Shown piece by piece: positions 10,587-22,493 of a DNA stretch of 64,000 nt. The first letter of the stretch is position 1. Every line of letters begins with the position of its first letter. The notes beneath the pieces are model-generated. The model had not been told where the DNA came from, searched no databases, and saw nothing but the letters and a program-made list of their open reading frames with translations. The position numbers were made by a program, and so were the translations under genes. Source of the DNA: Typhlomys cinereus (taxonomy: Eukaryota > Chordata > Mammalia > Rodentia > Platacanthomyidae); the NCBI GenBank assembly GCA_023101885.1, contig JALPQD010000388.1, positions 1,877,001-1,941,000 on the forward strand, read 5' to 3'.

Positions 10587-12334
10587 ATGTGACTCTAGGG
10601 ATCTCAAAAATGTCCTGGGGAAAAAAAAGGCTTCAAGAGTCTCTTTAAGAATTAAAAATGATCATCCTTTTCCATGTAAGGGCTTTAATTCCTTGCAAAT
10701 TCCATGAACAAGTGTCTACTGAAGATAAAGACATGGTTACTCGCCTTTTGTGTTTCCTAAATGCTATGACTCTTCCATACTTTCCTGAGGTTGAACTGTC
10801 TGCAATGGATCTTTTTTTTTTCATTCTGTTTGTCAAGGTTTCCCCTTTTCTAGTGTAAACTATGACAGGGAACTATCTCCTTACATCTGTCCATCAAACT
10901 GAAGAAATTGGTCAAAAACATTGGAGAAAAATAATAGACTTGTCAGCGTCTATATACAAACATATAGTATTCCTGACCTTTTGGAGGAGAACTATTGTTG
11001 AATGCAATTACATTTACATTTGGCCCTTCAAATACAAAACGTATAAAACTATGAATGAATAAGTAATAAGCAATGAGGATCTTAGAATATTTTCTTCACT
11101 TTCATCTCAAAATGCACACTCCTTAAAGGAAAGCACAGGAGTGATTTCTATCCGTTTCTGCATCCTCTCTTTCTAGCATGATGACAAAGATGGATGTTTT
11201 ATGCTTGGAGCTCAAGTATGGTGGCCATCAGTGAACAGAAGTTTTCAAAGGGCTTTCTGTTCAAAAGTCGTCAGAGCCTCACTCAATCTTCTCACAGACA
11301 TCTTTTTAAGCCAAAATGTCAGCAGAATGAACTCCTCTCAGGTATTGTAGCTGCTTTGAAACCCAAAACGGAAGATAGTTAAAATCTGTGAAAATCACAT
11401 TATCTGACATCTTCATGATCTCACTTTAGATGGTTTTCACATAGTATTTAGTGTAACAACTCTACATTCAACAAACACAAGGAAAATTAAATTAGTAAAC
11501 AAATATATTTTCAAGTATATTCTGTTACATGATTCTTTCTAATCTCTTAGTCTGTGTCTGGGCTGGTAACCCAGAAAAAATATGATGACATTCTCAAGCT
11601 AAAAATCGTTCAGTGAAGAATTAATATGCTATAAATATGTGGACAGGATCTAAAGATAACAGAAAAGGCAGTAACACATGGCCAGAGCCATCCCTGTCAC
11701 AGTGTTGTTGTTTTTTGTTGTTTTTTTTTGTCAAAAAATGGTCAGAAAGTATTGGTATAAAATTGACATGAAAGAGAGCAAAGAGAAGTCACAACAGAAG
11801 CTATGCTGTTGGAGAAGAGAGAGCTGCCAAGAACTAACATGAAGAGGTGGGATCCAAGACTTCAGCATAACCCACTCCTTTCTTCTATGTATTGGGGGCA
11901 CTTTGATGGAGAGCGGCCACAGAAGGTTGGAAGGCAGCACCACCTTCCAAAGAGATCAGCCTCTAGGCAAAGAGCAAAAGTGGAGGGGACAGATGGAGAG
12001 AGGATCTGGAACAGCAAGCAAGCATCTATCACATCATGTCTTCAAATCATACCCAATACCCCACACGCACCCTGAAACCATTATTGTCCTCATGATCCCT
12101 CTTTCTCTGAACTACTGCTTCAACAAAGAAATCGCTCTCCAATTTTCTGCAGAATAATAACATGCTCTTCTTTCATATGTGGTTCCAATTGATTATCCAC
12201 TTTTGAAAGAGTTTTAATCACATTCAGTGTTTTTGGGAATGCATTGCTGTATAGGATAGAGGTCCAACCTGTTGAGGCCAGTCCATTAATGCATTCAATG
12301 GATTTACGCACATTCCCAGACTTTATCTCTGCCT
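10587..12334. other. Unrecognised sequence, 1.7 kb
   Basis: No repeat, exon or RNA signal recognised. A GTT/T-rich patch lies at 11700-11730. A 90-codon frame at 11803-12075 has no domain signal. Confidence 0.5.
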
Positions 12335-12416
12335 TTGAGTCTCTCTGTCTCTCTCTGTCTTTCTGTCTCTCTGTTTCTCTTTGTCTCTCTCTCTCACTCC
12401 CTGTCTCATTCCCTGC
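12335..12416. repeat. CT/CTGT-rich simple repeat
   Basis: Imperfect CTCTGT and CTCT units on the plus strand. The serine/leucine-rich and glutamate/arginine-rich frames across it are artefacts. Confidence 0.85.
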
Positions 12417-13974
12417 GATTAAGATCATTTTTGGAAATGCAATCCTCATCTTCTATAAGAATTCACATGGGAGAGGTTGATGTCTCAATGAATGAAGCAG
12501 GAAATAATATTCTGCCTTTTATTTTGAGTCTCCTTTCCTTCTCCCTCCCTCTAAATCACCGTGTAATCAATCTGAAGCAGCAACATGCAACGGTATTAAA
12601 ATTAGGGATGTTTGAAGAGGGAATTAGTCTACTCACTCATTATTCTTGATTAATAGAAAATTATCCTGCTAACATTTACTGTGCTATTCATTTGTTATTT
12701 GGAAGTGATTAGCTACAAATAGCAGTGCAGAACAAGCCAGTTTTGTAGTTTCAACCACAGCTGTAATTCCTCCATGGTGCCTCTTCCTTTAAATACTGCC
12801 CTTCCCACTTGAAAACAGTCCCTGACCCTTAGTGAGACACCACTTCCACTCAGATAATATCAGCCTTTCCCTCTTCATCAGAAGGAAAGGGGGCTTGTTG
12901 ACATTTATCTGATTCACAAAGAACTGAGAATCATGAGGAAGGTACTTCTTATTTATGACCCAACACTGTGAGATCTCAAGTTACAAATGAACCTGTTCCC
13001 TTGAGTTTCCAATTAGCTAGTTTCCATCATCAGCCTTCAACACAGTGGATGCTATTTGCTTTCCCCAAGGAGTCTGAGGACTTCAAGATATATTGACCTG
13101 TTTGCTCCAGAAATCTCTGACCTCCTTCCTTCTCTTCAAACTCACTATCTTGGAAGATTTCTTTCTACTCTTCAGGGTAGCCCCAGGATACCAGTATCCT
13201 GTAGGCATTGCCTTAATCCACTTTGATTTCCCTCACCTAAATTACTTTTCTTCTTCTCTTAGGGAACTGCTTTACATAGTTATCACTTAAGAAATAGATA
13301 CTAAATTAATTTCCCCTCAGGTCCTAACAATGACTAAATATTATCTGGTTAGGAAATGAATCATTACGGATATTTGCATGTTGTCTGAAAACAATAAAAA
13401 AAACTTCTTATCCCAACCTTCTTACTAACATCATCTCCAGTGCGTTATTCTAAACCGTCAATGAAATAATGATAAACATAGGGATCGATTTCACTCTTCC
13501 CTTGTTTCACGGTCAAATAGGTCAAAGAGGCCTATTCCTGCCCACTATTCCAGAGCTATACATTATAATTCGAAGGAATTTGTACTTAAATATACTGATA
13601 CTAATGCATCCTTATGTTTGAGAATTACTCACTGCCCTTGGCAAACTCAAGTAGGTCCACGGGGATTAAGCCGATCTAATTTAAGAATTTTTCTTCAAGC
13701 TACCTTTCAGAGGATCATTGGTTTCCAGACATGAAAAAATTTCCCCAACTGCATTTTTAACTTATCTTAGAGAATGTCTTTCTTAAACATCAGAGGATAT
13801 AATGAATGAAACTTATATGATATGTGCATTGTCTTATTAGGCACAATCTGGTAGCGGTAACTGCCTGGCAACGGGTAAAAATGAAGACACTTTCCCTAAG
13901 GTGCTTATAGTCCTTTGGGTCAGAATGATATGAGTGTAGTAATCACAAGAAAAACAAGGAAATAAGTATTAGTA
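12417..13974. other. Unrecognised sequence with one candidate conserved segment
   Basis: About 1.5 kb without identified repeats. The segment near 12640-12745 has the look of conserved noncoding DNA (see findings). Confidence 0.45.
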
Positions 13975-14156
13975 TTAAGATCTCAGAAATAATAGCACTT
14001 GTCTGAAAAATTTAGTGACCAGAGTTCAATACTTGGACTCCACATGGGGAAAAGAGAGAACTGACTTCTAACAATTGCCCTGATCTACACATGCATGCCC
14101 TGTTCATGCATACATGTGAAAACACACATATACACATACACAAACACACACCTGCT
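13975..14156 (+). mobile_element. B3-like SINE relic
   Basis: GACCAGAGTTCAATACTTGG, then CTCCACATGGGGAAAAGAGAG and AACTGACTTCTAACAATTG, followed by a CA-rich end, match the order of a B3 SINE. The tRNA-like head is badly decayed. Confidence 0.7.
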
Positions 14157-14182
14157 CAATAACATTCATAGTATCTGAAACA

Positions 14183-14413
14183 GGACTGAGGATATGGCTG
14201 CATTGGTACACTGTTTGCATAAAATGCACAAAACCCTGGATTCAGTCCACAGCACAGCATAAACTGGTCATAGTAGTGCACACCTCTAATTACACCAATG
14301 AAGAAGTGTAGATAGGAGAATCTAAAGTTCAAGGTCATTGTCAGTTACATAGAGGGCTTAAGATCATCCTGTGCTACCTGATACCCAATCTCAAGAAAGC
14401 AAAAAGCAAACAG
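14183..14413 (+). mobile_element. B4-type SINE (ID head joined to B1-like body)
   Basis: It starts with an ID-like head (GGACTGAGGATATGGCTG ... ACCCTGGATTCAGTCC) and passes into a B1-like body (AACTGGTCATAGTAGTGCAC, then TTCAAGGTCATTGTCAG and CCAATCTCAAGAAA). This composite order is what defines B4 in mouse-like rodents. Confidence 0.8.
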
Positions 14414-14686
14414 AAGAACAGAAAGATCTGGAAGAAGAATAATGCCTACATGCTAAAAGAGCTTGCCTGAAGGAGGCAGCAAATGAGTTGGACTTTCAAA
14501 TAGACATGTAGGACCATAAACAGATAGACTCCTAGACATGCACGAACCTTGGTCAGACAGTTCCCACTGTTCCAACAACTTTATCAGCCTACCAGATGCA
14601 TTTGCATATATCTTTGTTCTCCAGAACTGTTCTGACCTCTTCTGTGAAGTCCCTTGTCTTCCTCATTGCCATCCTTAGTTAGATTG

Positions 14687-14860
14687 ACACTATGGTTTGG
14701 TTTCAAAAAGGGCTCAAAAACAAAAATCCTCATGTGTTAAAGACTGGCTGCTCAGCTGATAGAGCCAATCCTTGAGAGGCAAATGGATTATGTGGATTCT
14801 GACTTGATAAATGGATTTATCTGCTGATAGATTTATGAAATGACTTTTGGGAAGACAGAA
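14687..14860 (+). mobile_element. 5' part of a MaLR-type LTR
   Basis: ACACTATGGTTTGGTTTC, then TCATGTGTTAAAGACTGGCT and GATAGAGCCAATCC, correspond to the start of MaLR LTRs (mammalian ERVL-related, non-autonomous). The matching 3' end is about 0.6 kb downstream at 15440-15645, so the LTR appears interrupted or expanded. Confidence 0.55.
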
Positions 14861-15042
14861 GGCGGTTGAGTTTGATTGGACCGAACAGCTTAAGGAATGA
14901 TCAAACAGCTTAAAGAATCAAGGAGTTCTTTCTTAGGAATGTTTAATTACAGTTCTTAAGCTAGCATGGAAGAAGAGCTCATACCAACAGCATGGAGGGA
15001 ATTGGCAACACCATATCTATTCATTGCTGAGCAGTATGTGTT

Positions 15043-15144
<102 letters not shown>

Positions 15145-15439
15145 GGGGGAGGAGAAAGACATCCCTTGCCAGATAGCATGTCTGTCCTAGTATCCCAAAG
15201 AATACCAACTTCCTTAACCAACTTCTGTCATTTTTTCCACCTATCCAAGGAATAGTCCAACATCAATTAGTATTTTACAGGTTTGCACAGAGCTTAACTC
15301 ACCTGCTTATTCTTTACAAATGTGCCCAGATCTCAAGTCTTTGATTTTCAAGATGACACCTGTAACTTACTTCCACAGTCATACAGGGCCATTCTTTTGA
15401 AAGGTACATTGTTCCTGACATCCTCATGCTTTTCTTTCT

Positions 15440-15645
15440 TCTCTTCTTCACTTTACTTCTCTTTGCTCACCTTCTGTGAAGTGCAAGTTTCTCTTCCATA
15501 GGATGGTCTCCCTTGTCACAGGTCCGAAAGTAATGGAATCATCTTGTCATGGACTGAAACTTCTGAAGTCATAAATCAAAATAAATCCTTCCTTCTCTAA
15601 GTTGTTTCTCTCAGATAGTTAATACAGCAACACAAAGTCTGCATA
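15440..15645 (+). mobile_element. 3' part of a MaLR-type LTR
   Basis: GTCATGGACTGAAACTTCTG, then AATCAAAATAAATCCTTCC and TTGTTTCTCTCAGATAG, resemble the polyadenylation-signal and terminal segment of MaLR LTRs (AATAAA at 15582 region). It is in the same strand as the 5' piece at 14687-14860 and probably belongs to it. Confidence 0.55.
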
Positions 15646-15649
15646 ACTT

Positions 15650-18600
15650 CCAACTTCTACTGCATCAAACCAGAAACGTCATACTAACATCTATTGTATC
15701 AGATGATTTTATCTATGCTGCAGACTCCAAACAATATTGCGATCACTGTGGCAGCAGAAAAACATGACTTGTTCATCTTTGACTGTCAAACAGACCTCCC
15801 AATACATTGGAGATACACACAATGCTTGTTTGGTGATTTAAAATTTACCCTGTAGTAGTTAGCATACACTGATCAATGTATATATTATAAATTTACAATC
15901 CAATAGTAATATAAAATTGGCAAAGTCATTTCATGTCCAGTCCTTAACCATTAAATCAAGGCAAGAACAATTTTAGAATACTTACTGAAATCTGAAAATA
16001 CTGCTGCTATTGAAATAAGAATGAAATAACTCAAAAATGTAAAGTGGAAAGGACACTGTTTGGAATATTACAAATAATTATTAAATTGCTAATATCCTTA
16101 TTAATGTCAAAATGAAGTAGATATTTCTCTGTTTCTGACAATGTCCAGGGAGCTCATTTTTATTCTGGTGCACACAGGCTGAAGCACTAAGGCAAGTAGC
16201 TGTCCATGAATGCATCTGTGACAACTTATTTTGAAATAAGGCTGTCATTCCTAAGTCTTTTTATGGGAGTCAACTTAAATGGCTACATAGCATTAGGCAT
16301 CTTATAGCCATTACACAGAACATCTTCAGACATTATTACAAATAGGACAATGAATCAACAAAACAATTCAAGCCAAACTGCGGGAGTTTTAGGTCAATCC
16401 CACAGACTCCACTAGTGAGGAATCATGATTTTGCCTACCAAGTCTTGCCTTTCAAACTGTATATTTCTGAAGTAAGAACAATCATAATTCCATTTCAGCT
16501 TTGTACAAGAGCAGATGGAGTTGTTTCCAGCTTGGGACATGGGGTAGGTTTTGTTATTTTCCCTTTCCCACTGCAAAGGAGATTTCTGAAATTGTGGCCA
16601 GGAGAGCTGCTCCCGCACAGAGCACCAGAAACCTCCAGTCAATCTACCAGCTCCTATTGTTAGCAGAGTGGGTGTTAATCTGGGCTGATGTTTCCTTATC
16701 AGGGGGACATTTGGACATATCCTGGGACATGTCTGACTGTCAGAGTTAGGAGCACTATTGGCATCCGGTGTCTGCAGCCTGGCAACTGCTCAACACCCTA
16801 CAGGTACAGATCAGCCTTTTATATCAAATATTTGTGTTGTGCCCCTTCTCCCCTAAAATATCAGTAATGTCTAAGGTTAAGAAACTATTCTGGACACTAG
16901 TTACGGACTGAAAGTATGGGTTTGCTAAAGTGATGTATGGTTTAGTTATCCTTGGTTTTGGGTGGTAAAACTCAAGTGAGAGGTTAAAACAAAAAGCCAA
17001 AGCAAGGAAGATAGAAATTGATACAGAGGCCTGCATTCAACCACTGCACCAGCTCTGGTTGGATACTTTAAGCTTTCTGCATCCAGCAACACAATTTGCT
17101 GCATTTTTTGGCAAAAGATCAGCTACACAGTCATTTGACTGTTGTTTTCGTTGATAATGATACACCGGCAGAACACTGAACCTTTAGAACAGCCCTGTGG
17201 GCACTGTGGTCTGACCCACTGCCCTTTAATAAGGCTAAGTTCCCACTGTGACTCTTAGTTGGCAAGGAGTCAGGTACTGGGAGCAGAAGCCGAGTTTGAT
17301 TCATTTTACCCTCTGGTTTTCTTCAAAATTGCACACGTCACAGTAGAGGGCCCCAGGTGAGAAGCAAGGAAGTAGGCATCAAATTGGATAAAATAATAAA
17401 GCAACTGGAGTCACAACCTCTTTCTTCCCCAGCCACCTTCCTGCAATATTCACTTAAGTTTCTGTCTATAAAGCAAAATCCGAGGGTCCCTGAAGCATTC
17501 TGACTTGCCACGCATGTCATACTTTAGTAACTGTGGGTCATAATTGCACAGAAGCTATCACATCTTTTCATACAAACATAATTTCAAACTTCTAATCCCA
17601 ATGTCAAGGAGCTAGTACTACTTGTGGATAAGTCGTTTGTTTACATACATCACTATGAACGTCAAAGAATTTATCAGAAGAAAAGCTACAATGGTTTGTT
17701 TTGGAAGTAAACCCCTTCAGTATCCCAGATTTACAATGTTTAAAATATACCCACTTTAACAACCTGTCCTATTTAAATCATTCTTTCTCAGAGAAAGTCA
17801 AATTTGTCTCTAGATTCTTAGACAGGTAAGTGAATACATGATTTCATATGAAAAATTATAAAGTTTGTAACTCAAATTGTATCTTTCTATTGTAATTGAG
17901 CTTCATTCCTATAATTCATGCTCATGGCTGTATATTGAAGAGTCTGTCTATAGAAAGGTTTGCATAGATTTAATTAAATATAGGTGCTTCCGACATAATT
18001 CTTTGGTTGTGAACTCATTGGGAAGTTTCAGTGATGAGAAATATAATCTCAAGTAACTCTGGAACTATTGCAAGTGTGACATTTCCCATTGTTAATAAAG
18101 ATGTGTTCACTAGTTTCTCAGTCACTTTTAACTATGAATATCAAGCCCTGTATTATTGAGAATATTTCAGAGGAATAAAGCTTATGATACTCTACCATAC
18201 TAAGAAGGAAACATTGTCAAAACATGAAGACACGCCTTCTTTATCTGTAATCTGCTTTTCTTGGTTTGATATAGACAGAGGATGACTTAGTAAAGAATGT
18301 TTGAGATGTGTGAGAGTTAGCACTGATTATCAACCTAATGCCTTAGGAGGAAGGACCCTGGAGACAACTGAGATGCATTCTGTAGATAAAGGTAGTCTTC
18401 ATAAGTTAGTCTTGATTGCTGTGGCAGAGATGGGAAGACCAACCCCTTGTGTTCAGCATTATTCTTTGTATCATAAAACAATCTGAGTACTAGCAAGCTG
18501 GCAGGCAGACAAGCAAGCAAGGATACACACCATGGTCCTTTCCCTCTGCTCTTGTGTTGGCTCCTAATGCTTTGATTCTCCTTCCATGATGGACTACAAC

Positions 18601-18719
18601 TCAGAATCATGAGCTGAATAATTGTTGGGTCTGGTGTTTTATTGTAAAAGTGGGTTATGAAACTGAATAACGTGCTACAAATACAAAAGACAAGTTCATG
18701 TTATCCTAATTTAAAAAAT
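15650..18719. other. Unrecognised sequence, 3.1 kb
   Basis: No recognised repeats, exons or RNA genes. The 82-codon frames at 16415-16749 overlap each other in different frames and lack domain signals. The composition is uniform, with few CpGs. Confidence 0.5.
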
Positions 18720-18732
18720 GACCAGTGGAAAG

Positions 18733-19243
18733 GAAACAAATGGCCCAATTAAAAAATGGGCCTTGGAACTTAAAAGAAACTTTACCAGGGATGAAATTGA
18801 AATGTTTAACAAATATCTTTAAAAAATGTTCCGTATCCTTAGCCATCGGGGAAATGCAAATCAAAACCTCCCCGAGATATCATCTCACCCTGGTCAGGAT
18901 GGCAAAAATCCACAATACAAACAACACCAAATGCTGGAGAGGATGTGGCGAGAAGGGAACTCTCCTAACATTGCTGGTGGGAATGCAGGCTCATACAACC
19001 ACTCTGGCGAGCAGTCTGGCAATTCTTAAAAAGTTAAAGATTGAAATGCCATATGATCCTGCTATTCCCCATACAGCAAAAATTCACCTCAATTGCACAA
19101 GCATGGCCATGTTCATAGCAGCACTGTTTACAATAGCAAAGTCATGGAATCAATCCAAATGCCCAACAGTTGACGAGTGGATAAGGAAAATGTGGTACAT
19201 TTATACAATGGAGTACTACTCAGCCATCAAAAAAGATGAATGA
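18733..19243 (+). pseudogene. L1 ORF2 C-terminal fragment
   Basis: The frame encodes the ORF2p C-terminal region: an [12 protein letters not shown] segment (here IGEMQIKT), RYHLT.VRMAKI, the cysteine-rich [10 protein letters not shown], then [15 protein letters not shown] and [13 protein letters not shown]. In a functional L1 this region follows the reverse transcriptase domain. Compared with the 34.7 kb copy it lacks about 17 bases between the AIP motif and the CTSMA stretch. The next word of the cysteine region, HCWWEC in the sister copy, is also damaged here (TLLVGM). It ends early at 19241-19243. It is a dead fragment, not a host gene. Confidence 0.9.
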
Positions 19244-19610
19244 ATGAAATTTGCCGGGAAAAGAATGGAATTAGAAAAGATTATATTGAGTGAAGTATCC
19301 CAGACACAGAAAATTAAGCACTGTATGTACTCCCGAATAGGTAGATCCTAGTACCAAACTCATTTAGTGACACACTCAAAGATAAATCTCTTTAATATCT
19401 ACAGTAATTGCAAAGGCTATAAACAGCATGGAAGGGGAAGGAGGGCCCTGCCAGAAACAAGGAGAGAGGGGAATCATGCTACAGCAGAGAAAATAGGCCA
19501 CCATAAAGTACTGCAAGTAAGTAGTGAGACATCTGGTTAAGCTCACAGACTTTCCTTCCTGGTCACTTTCAAATGATGGGGTTTATCTCACCAGTTAGGG
19601 AGGCATAGAG

Positions 19611-20901
19611 TGCTGCGCCCTAATCCAACCATTCTGGTGGATAAGGTCCCAGCATGGCAGAACATTGTTCTATGGAAACGATTTCTGGGAAAAGGACATG
19701 GCATTAAAATATGGGAATTGTCAGGCCTTGGTGTATCTCTGCCCAGTTGGGGACCTAAAGCCTGCTCCCTGGGGAATATCACAATAATGCCCATGGGCAG
19801 GTGCTAGGATTTCCTCCCTACATAATTTAAGTTTTGTCTCTGCAGGAGGAATTCTTCTGGGAATTGGGTGTGCCTTTTACCTGTTCTTAGGTTTAGAGAA
19901 AAATCTTGCTTTTAACTTTAAATCAAATTGTAAATAGAGATTTCATGTCTAGTCACTTACAATAAGTAGACTTGTTAGCCAGAATGTGTGCACTGATTTT
20001 AAGGAAATTAGAGAATAACTTCTAGAGTCTTAAAACATAGGTGGGTAAAATTCCCACCTATGTACTAACTCAGAAATTCCAGAAGTGTAAGACTATGCTA
20101 TCAGTCCACTAGAACCTCTTACCCTGACTGAAGGCCCAGGAAGAGACCATCATGCCAGAAAGTCTATATGCCAAGACTTCCCTTGGAGATGGTATTTGCA
20201 ATCCAAACTGGGTGAATCCATGTCAGAAGCAAAGGGGGCTGTGTCTTTCCTTTCCCAAACAGCACTCTTATGAGAAATCACAGAGATGGACCATTCGAGT
20301 GCACTCCCACCAATGATCGCCTCCGCCCCGAAAGAGACAACCATGGCAGGCATATGGGGCCTGACAGATTGGACCCCAGATTTGGAGAATGCATGGTTCA
20401 CAGATGGCTCATCAACAACTGATGGCAATATACTTCTGGAATTCCTCAAAGGGAGACATAAGCAACCTTACTGTTAAAGAAGCTCAGTCTTCCTCTGTGT
20501 ATGTTAAAAATGCAGTCTCTGTTAAAACAATGTGGGCTCAGCCCCATGGCTATCCGGTGAAGCATTATAGATTAGATAGAATTGAAAAAACTGGGAGAAT
20601 AGAATGTTTGTGTCTTTTCCCTCAAACAATGGGTTAGCTACTTAGAAAAAAAAATTGTTTATTCTTGCTGAGCATAGAAGACTGGGATGGTTTATGTTTG
20701 TTTTCCTCTGTTTGCAGGTGCAGGGACACATTCTTTGCCCTAAAATTTTCTAGTATAAAATTGTCACTAAGTTTCAGTAAAGTGGGTTCAGATTCACTCA
20801 GCCTGGAGAGTTGCGTGTTCTGTTCCACATTTCCGCCGAAGACTTGCCTCACCTGGTCCAGGGGAGCCCTGGTCTCGAGGCCGCGACTCTGGTCTGTGGC
20901 A
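19611..20901. mobile_element. LTR-retroelement insertion inside the L1 3' UTR
   Basis: The insert begins TGCTGCG and ends TGTGGCA (TG...CA termini). It is flanked by a 6-bp direct repeat, ATAGAG (19605-19610 and 20902-20907), which is typical of retroviral integrase. Comparison with the uninterrupted L1 at 35.6 kb supports the borders. Inside, a short plus-strand frame (20286-20477) carries a TDGS motif (Asp at 20403-20405), as at the start of the retroviral RNase H fold. The frame is interrupted upstream by a stop at 20271-20273. I cannot find a pair of matching LTRs, so this looks like a rearranged or internally deleted provirus. A 6-bp duplication suggests class II, while the region before TDGS looks more ERVL-like; the class is open. 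Confidence 0.7.
20286..20477 (+). pseudogene. Endogenous retroviral pol remnant (RNase H start)
   Basis: A 63-codon open frame with WFTDGSS at residues 37-43. The TDGS aspartate is the first catalytic metal ligand of retroviral RNase H. The frame upstream is cut by a stop and the downstream part of the domain (the ED and later Asp/His motifs) is missing, so it is non-functional. It belongs to the LTR insertion around it. Confidence 0.55.
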
Positions 20902-21715
20902 ATAGAGCCTGGCAGATAGATGGTAACTATCCTGCAAAAGGGAGACTGACCCCCACACACACCACGGTCTCCTACTCTAATTCTATCAGTCTTTGAATCT
21001 ACTTTTATAGTAAGACTCTATTTTAACAGCCTTTTGTTTCTGGCTAGGAGGTATCATCCAATACCCATCAGGATGGAGCCAATAACGGTACAGGAACAGC
21101 AAAACTGGAAACAAACAAACAAACAAAAAACAGCAAACCATAATTCAAAACATCAGAGACTCTACATTAATCACCTGGAACCAGGCCAGCTTAATCTCTC
21201 CCCATCCTAAAGCTCAGGGAAATTTGCAGAAGAAGGGACAGTAAGATTGTAAGAGCCTAAAGATGGGGAGGAACAATGATATGCAAGATACTCTACACAA
21301 GTTAGGGCTGAAGTAATCACAATAGGACTTTGCATGTCCTGCTCAATGACCAACATAGCATTGACCCCCCCCCCAAGTCTAGCATGGATCACAGGCACTG
21401 GATCCTTAGAGGCAAGGGATTAACAGCCACAATAGTGTTGCTATACTAAAGGGGAATACAAGAAAGAGTTCTAAGCAATGCTACTGAGTCCTTACACCTC
21501 ATCAGAGAGGAGGACCCAAAGAGAAGTTTGACATGCACACTAAAGGATGCTCCAGGAATTGGGGGGAGGGGGCACAAGGAGAAAGAGAGGGGAGAAAAGG
21601 AAGGGGAAAAGGAGGGAGAGAGTAAGGGGATCCAGGGAGGGGTGGAATGAAGGAGAGGACGAGGGTACCTATTAAGTTTGTATGAGTGGAAAAAAAAAAA
21701 AAGACCGGTAGAAAG

Positions 21716-22104
21716 TTAAATTGAACGTGCTCATGTTCCAAGTGATTCAATGGTTCTCTGACACTTTCAGAGTGAAACTTGGACCAAGTTTCTCAATTTT
21801 GACACACTGTAAGTGGTCTGTTTGATCTTCCATCTCTCTCTAACTTTTATCACCTATTATTAGCACTTTCTTATTTACTTCATGCCAGATACACAGATAG
21901 AATACTGAACTTACTCACTCTTTTCTATATCTAGAAAAATTCTTTCTCATCACCTGAGGCTTACTTCCTCATTTTCCTCAGATGTTGTTATTTCATTTCT
22001 TCCACTTCATTCTCACATCACCCTCTTCCTGAGACCTTAATAAGTCAATATCACCAGAATGTGCACATGTACATATATTCATTTAACTTATGTACCACTT
22101 TTTA
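21716..22104. other. Unrecognised sequence
   Basis: About 390 bases of T/C-rich sequence between an L1 tail and an old SINE. Nothing recognised. Confidence 0.5.
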
Positions 22105-22456
22105 TACCAATTATTTTAATGATTTATGTTGTTGTATGTGTATGTGTGTGTATGTGTTCATGCATGTATGTGTGTGTAAGAGTGTGTGTGTGAGAAAGAG
22201 AGAAAGAGAGAGAGAGAGAGAGAGACTATATGAGTGCATATGCCTGTGGAAGATCAAGGGTGACATTGTAAATCATCCTAAATTGTTGTCCCACCTGAGT
22301 CATTTGATCTGTGGTCTGCTAGACTCTACCTTCTAGGGAAGGAATTGTACACCACTGTCATATCTACCCAACATTTTTGCTTGAGATATAGGGATCCAAA
22401 TTCTGGTCCTTTTGTGTGCAAGGAAAAGATTTTAAACCCTGAGCTATCTTCCTAAA
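22105..22456 (-). mobile_element. Old B2-superfamily SINE with expanded TG/GA tract
   Basis: On the plus strand it shows TGCCTGTGGAAGATCAAGGG, TGACATTGTAAATCATCC and a decayed head ending CCTGAGCTATCTTCC. The same order is found at 37931-38140 and 54862-55140. The (TG)n at 22133-22190 and (GA)n at 22192-22226 have grown from the CA-rich SINE end. Confidence 0.7.
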
Positions 22457-22493
22457 TAGAAATTGTAGATTTAGTTTAAATTTACTTTCCCGT

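Larger units (their letters stand above)
18733..21702 (+). mobile_element. Rodent L1, 5'-truncated, split by an LTR-type insertion
   Basis: It contains the last part of ORF2 (18733-19243), then 3' UTR to 19610. The UTR resumes at 20908 and ends in an A13 tail at 21690-21702. It is flanked by GACCAGTGGAAAG (18720-18732) and GACCGGTAGAAAG (21703-21715), a 13-bp target-site duplication with two mismatches, so truncation point and tail are both defined. The interrupting element (19611-20901) carries its own 6-bp duplication and is therefore younger. A sister copy at 34.7-36.4 kb aligns along the whole length apart from the insertion. Confidence 0.92.

Noticed and set aside
18725..19243. Longest open frame in the window (172 codons) as a possible host gene
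   Set aside because: Its motifs are those of the L1 ORF2 C-terminus, and the whole L1 with tail and target-site duplication can be traced around it.
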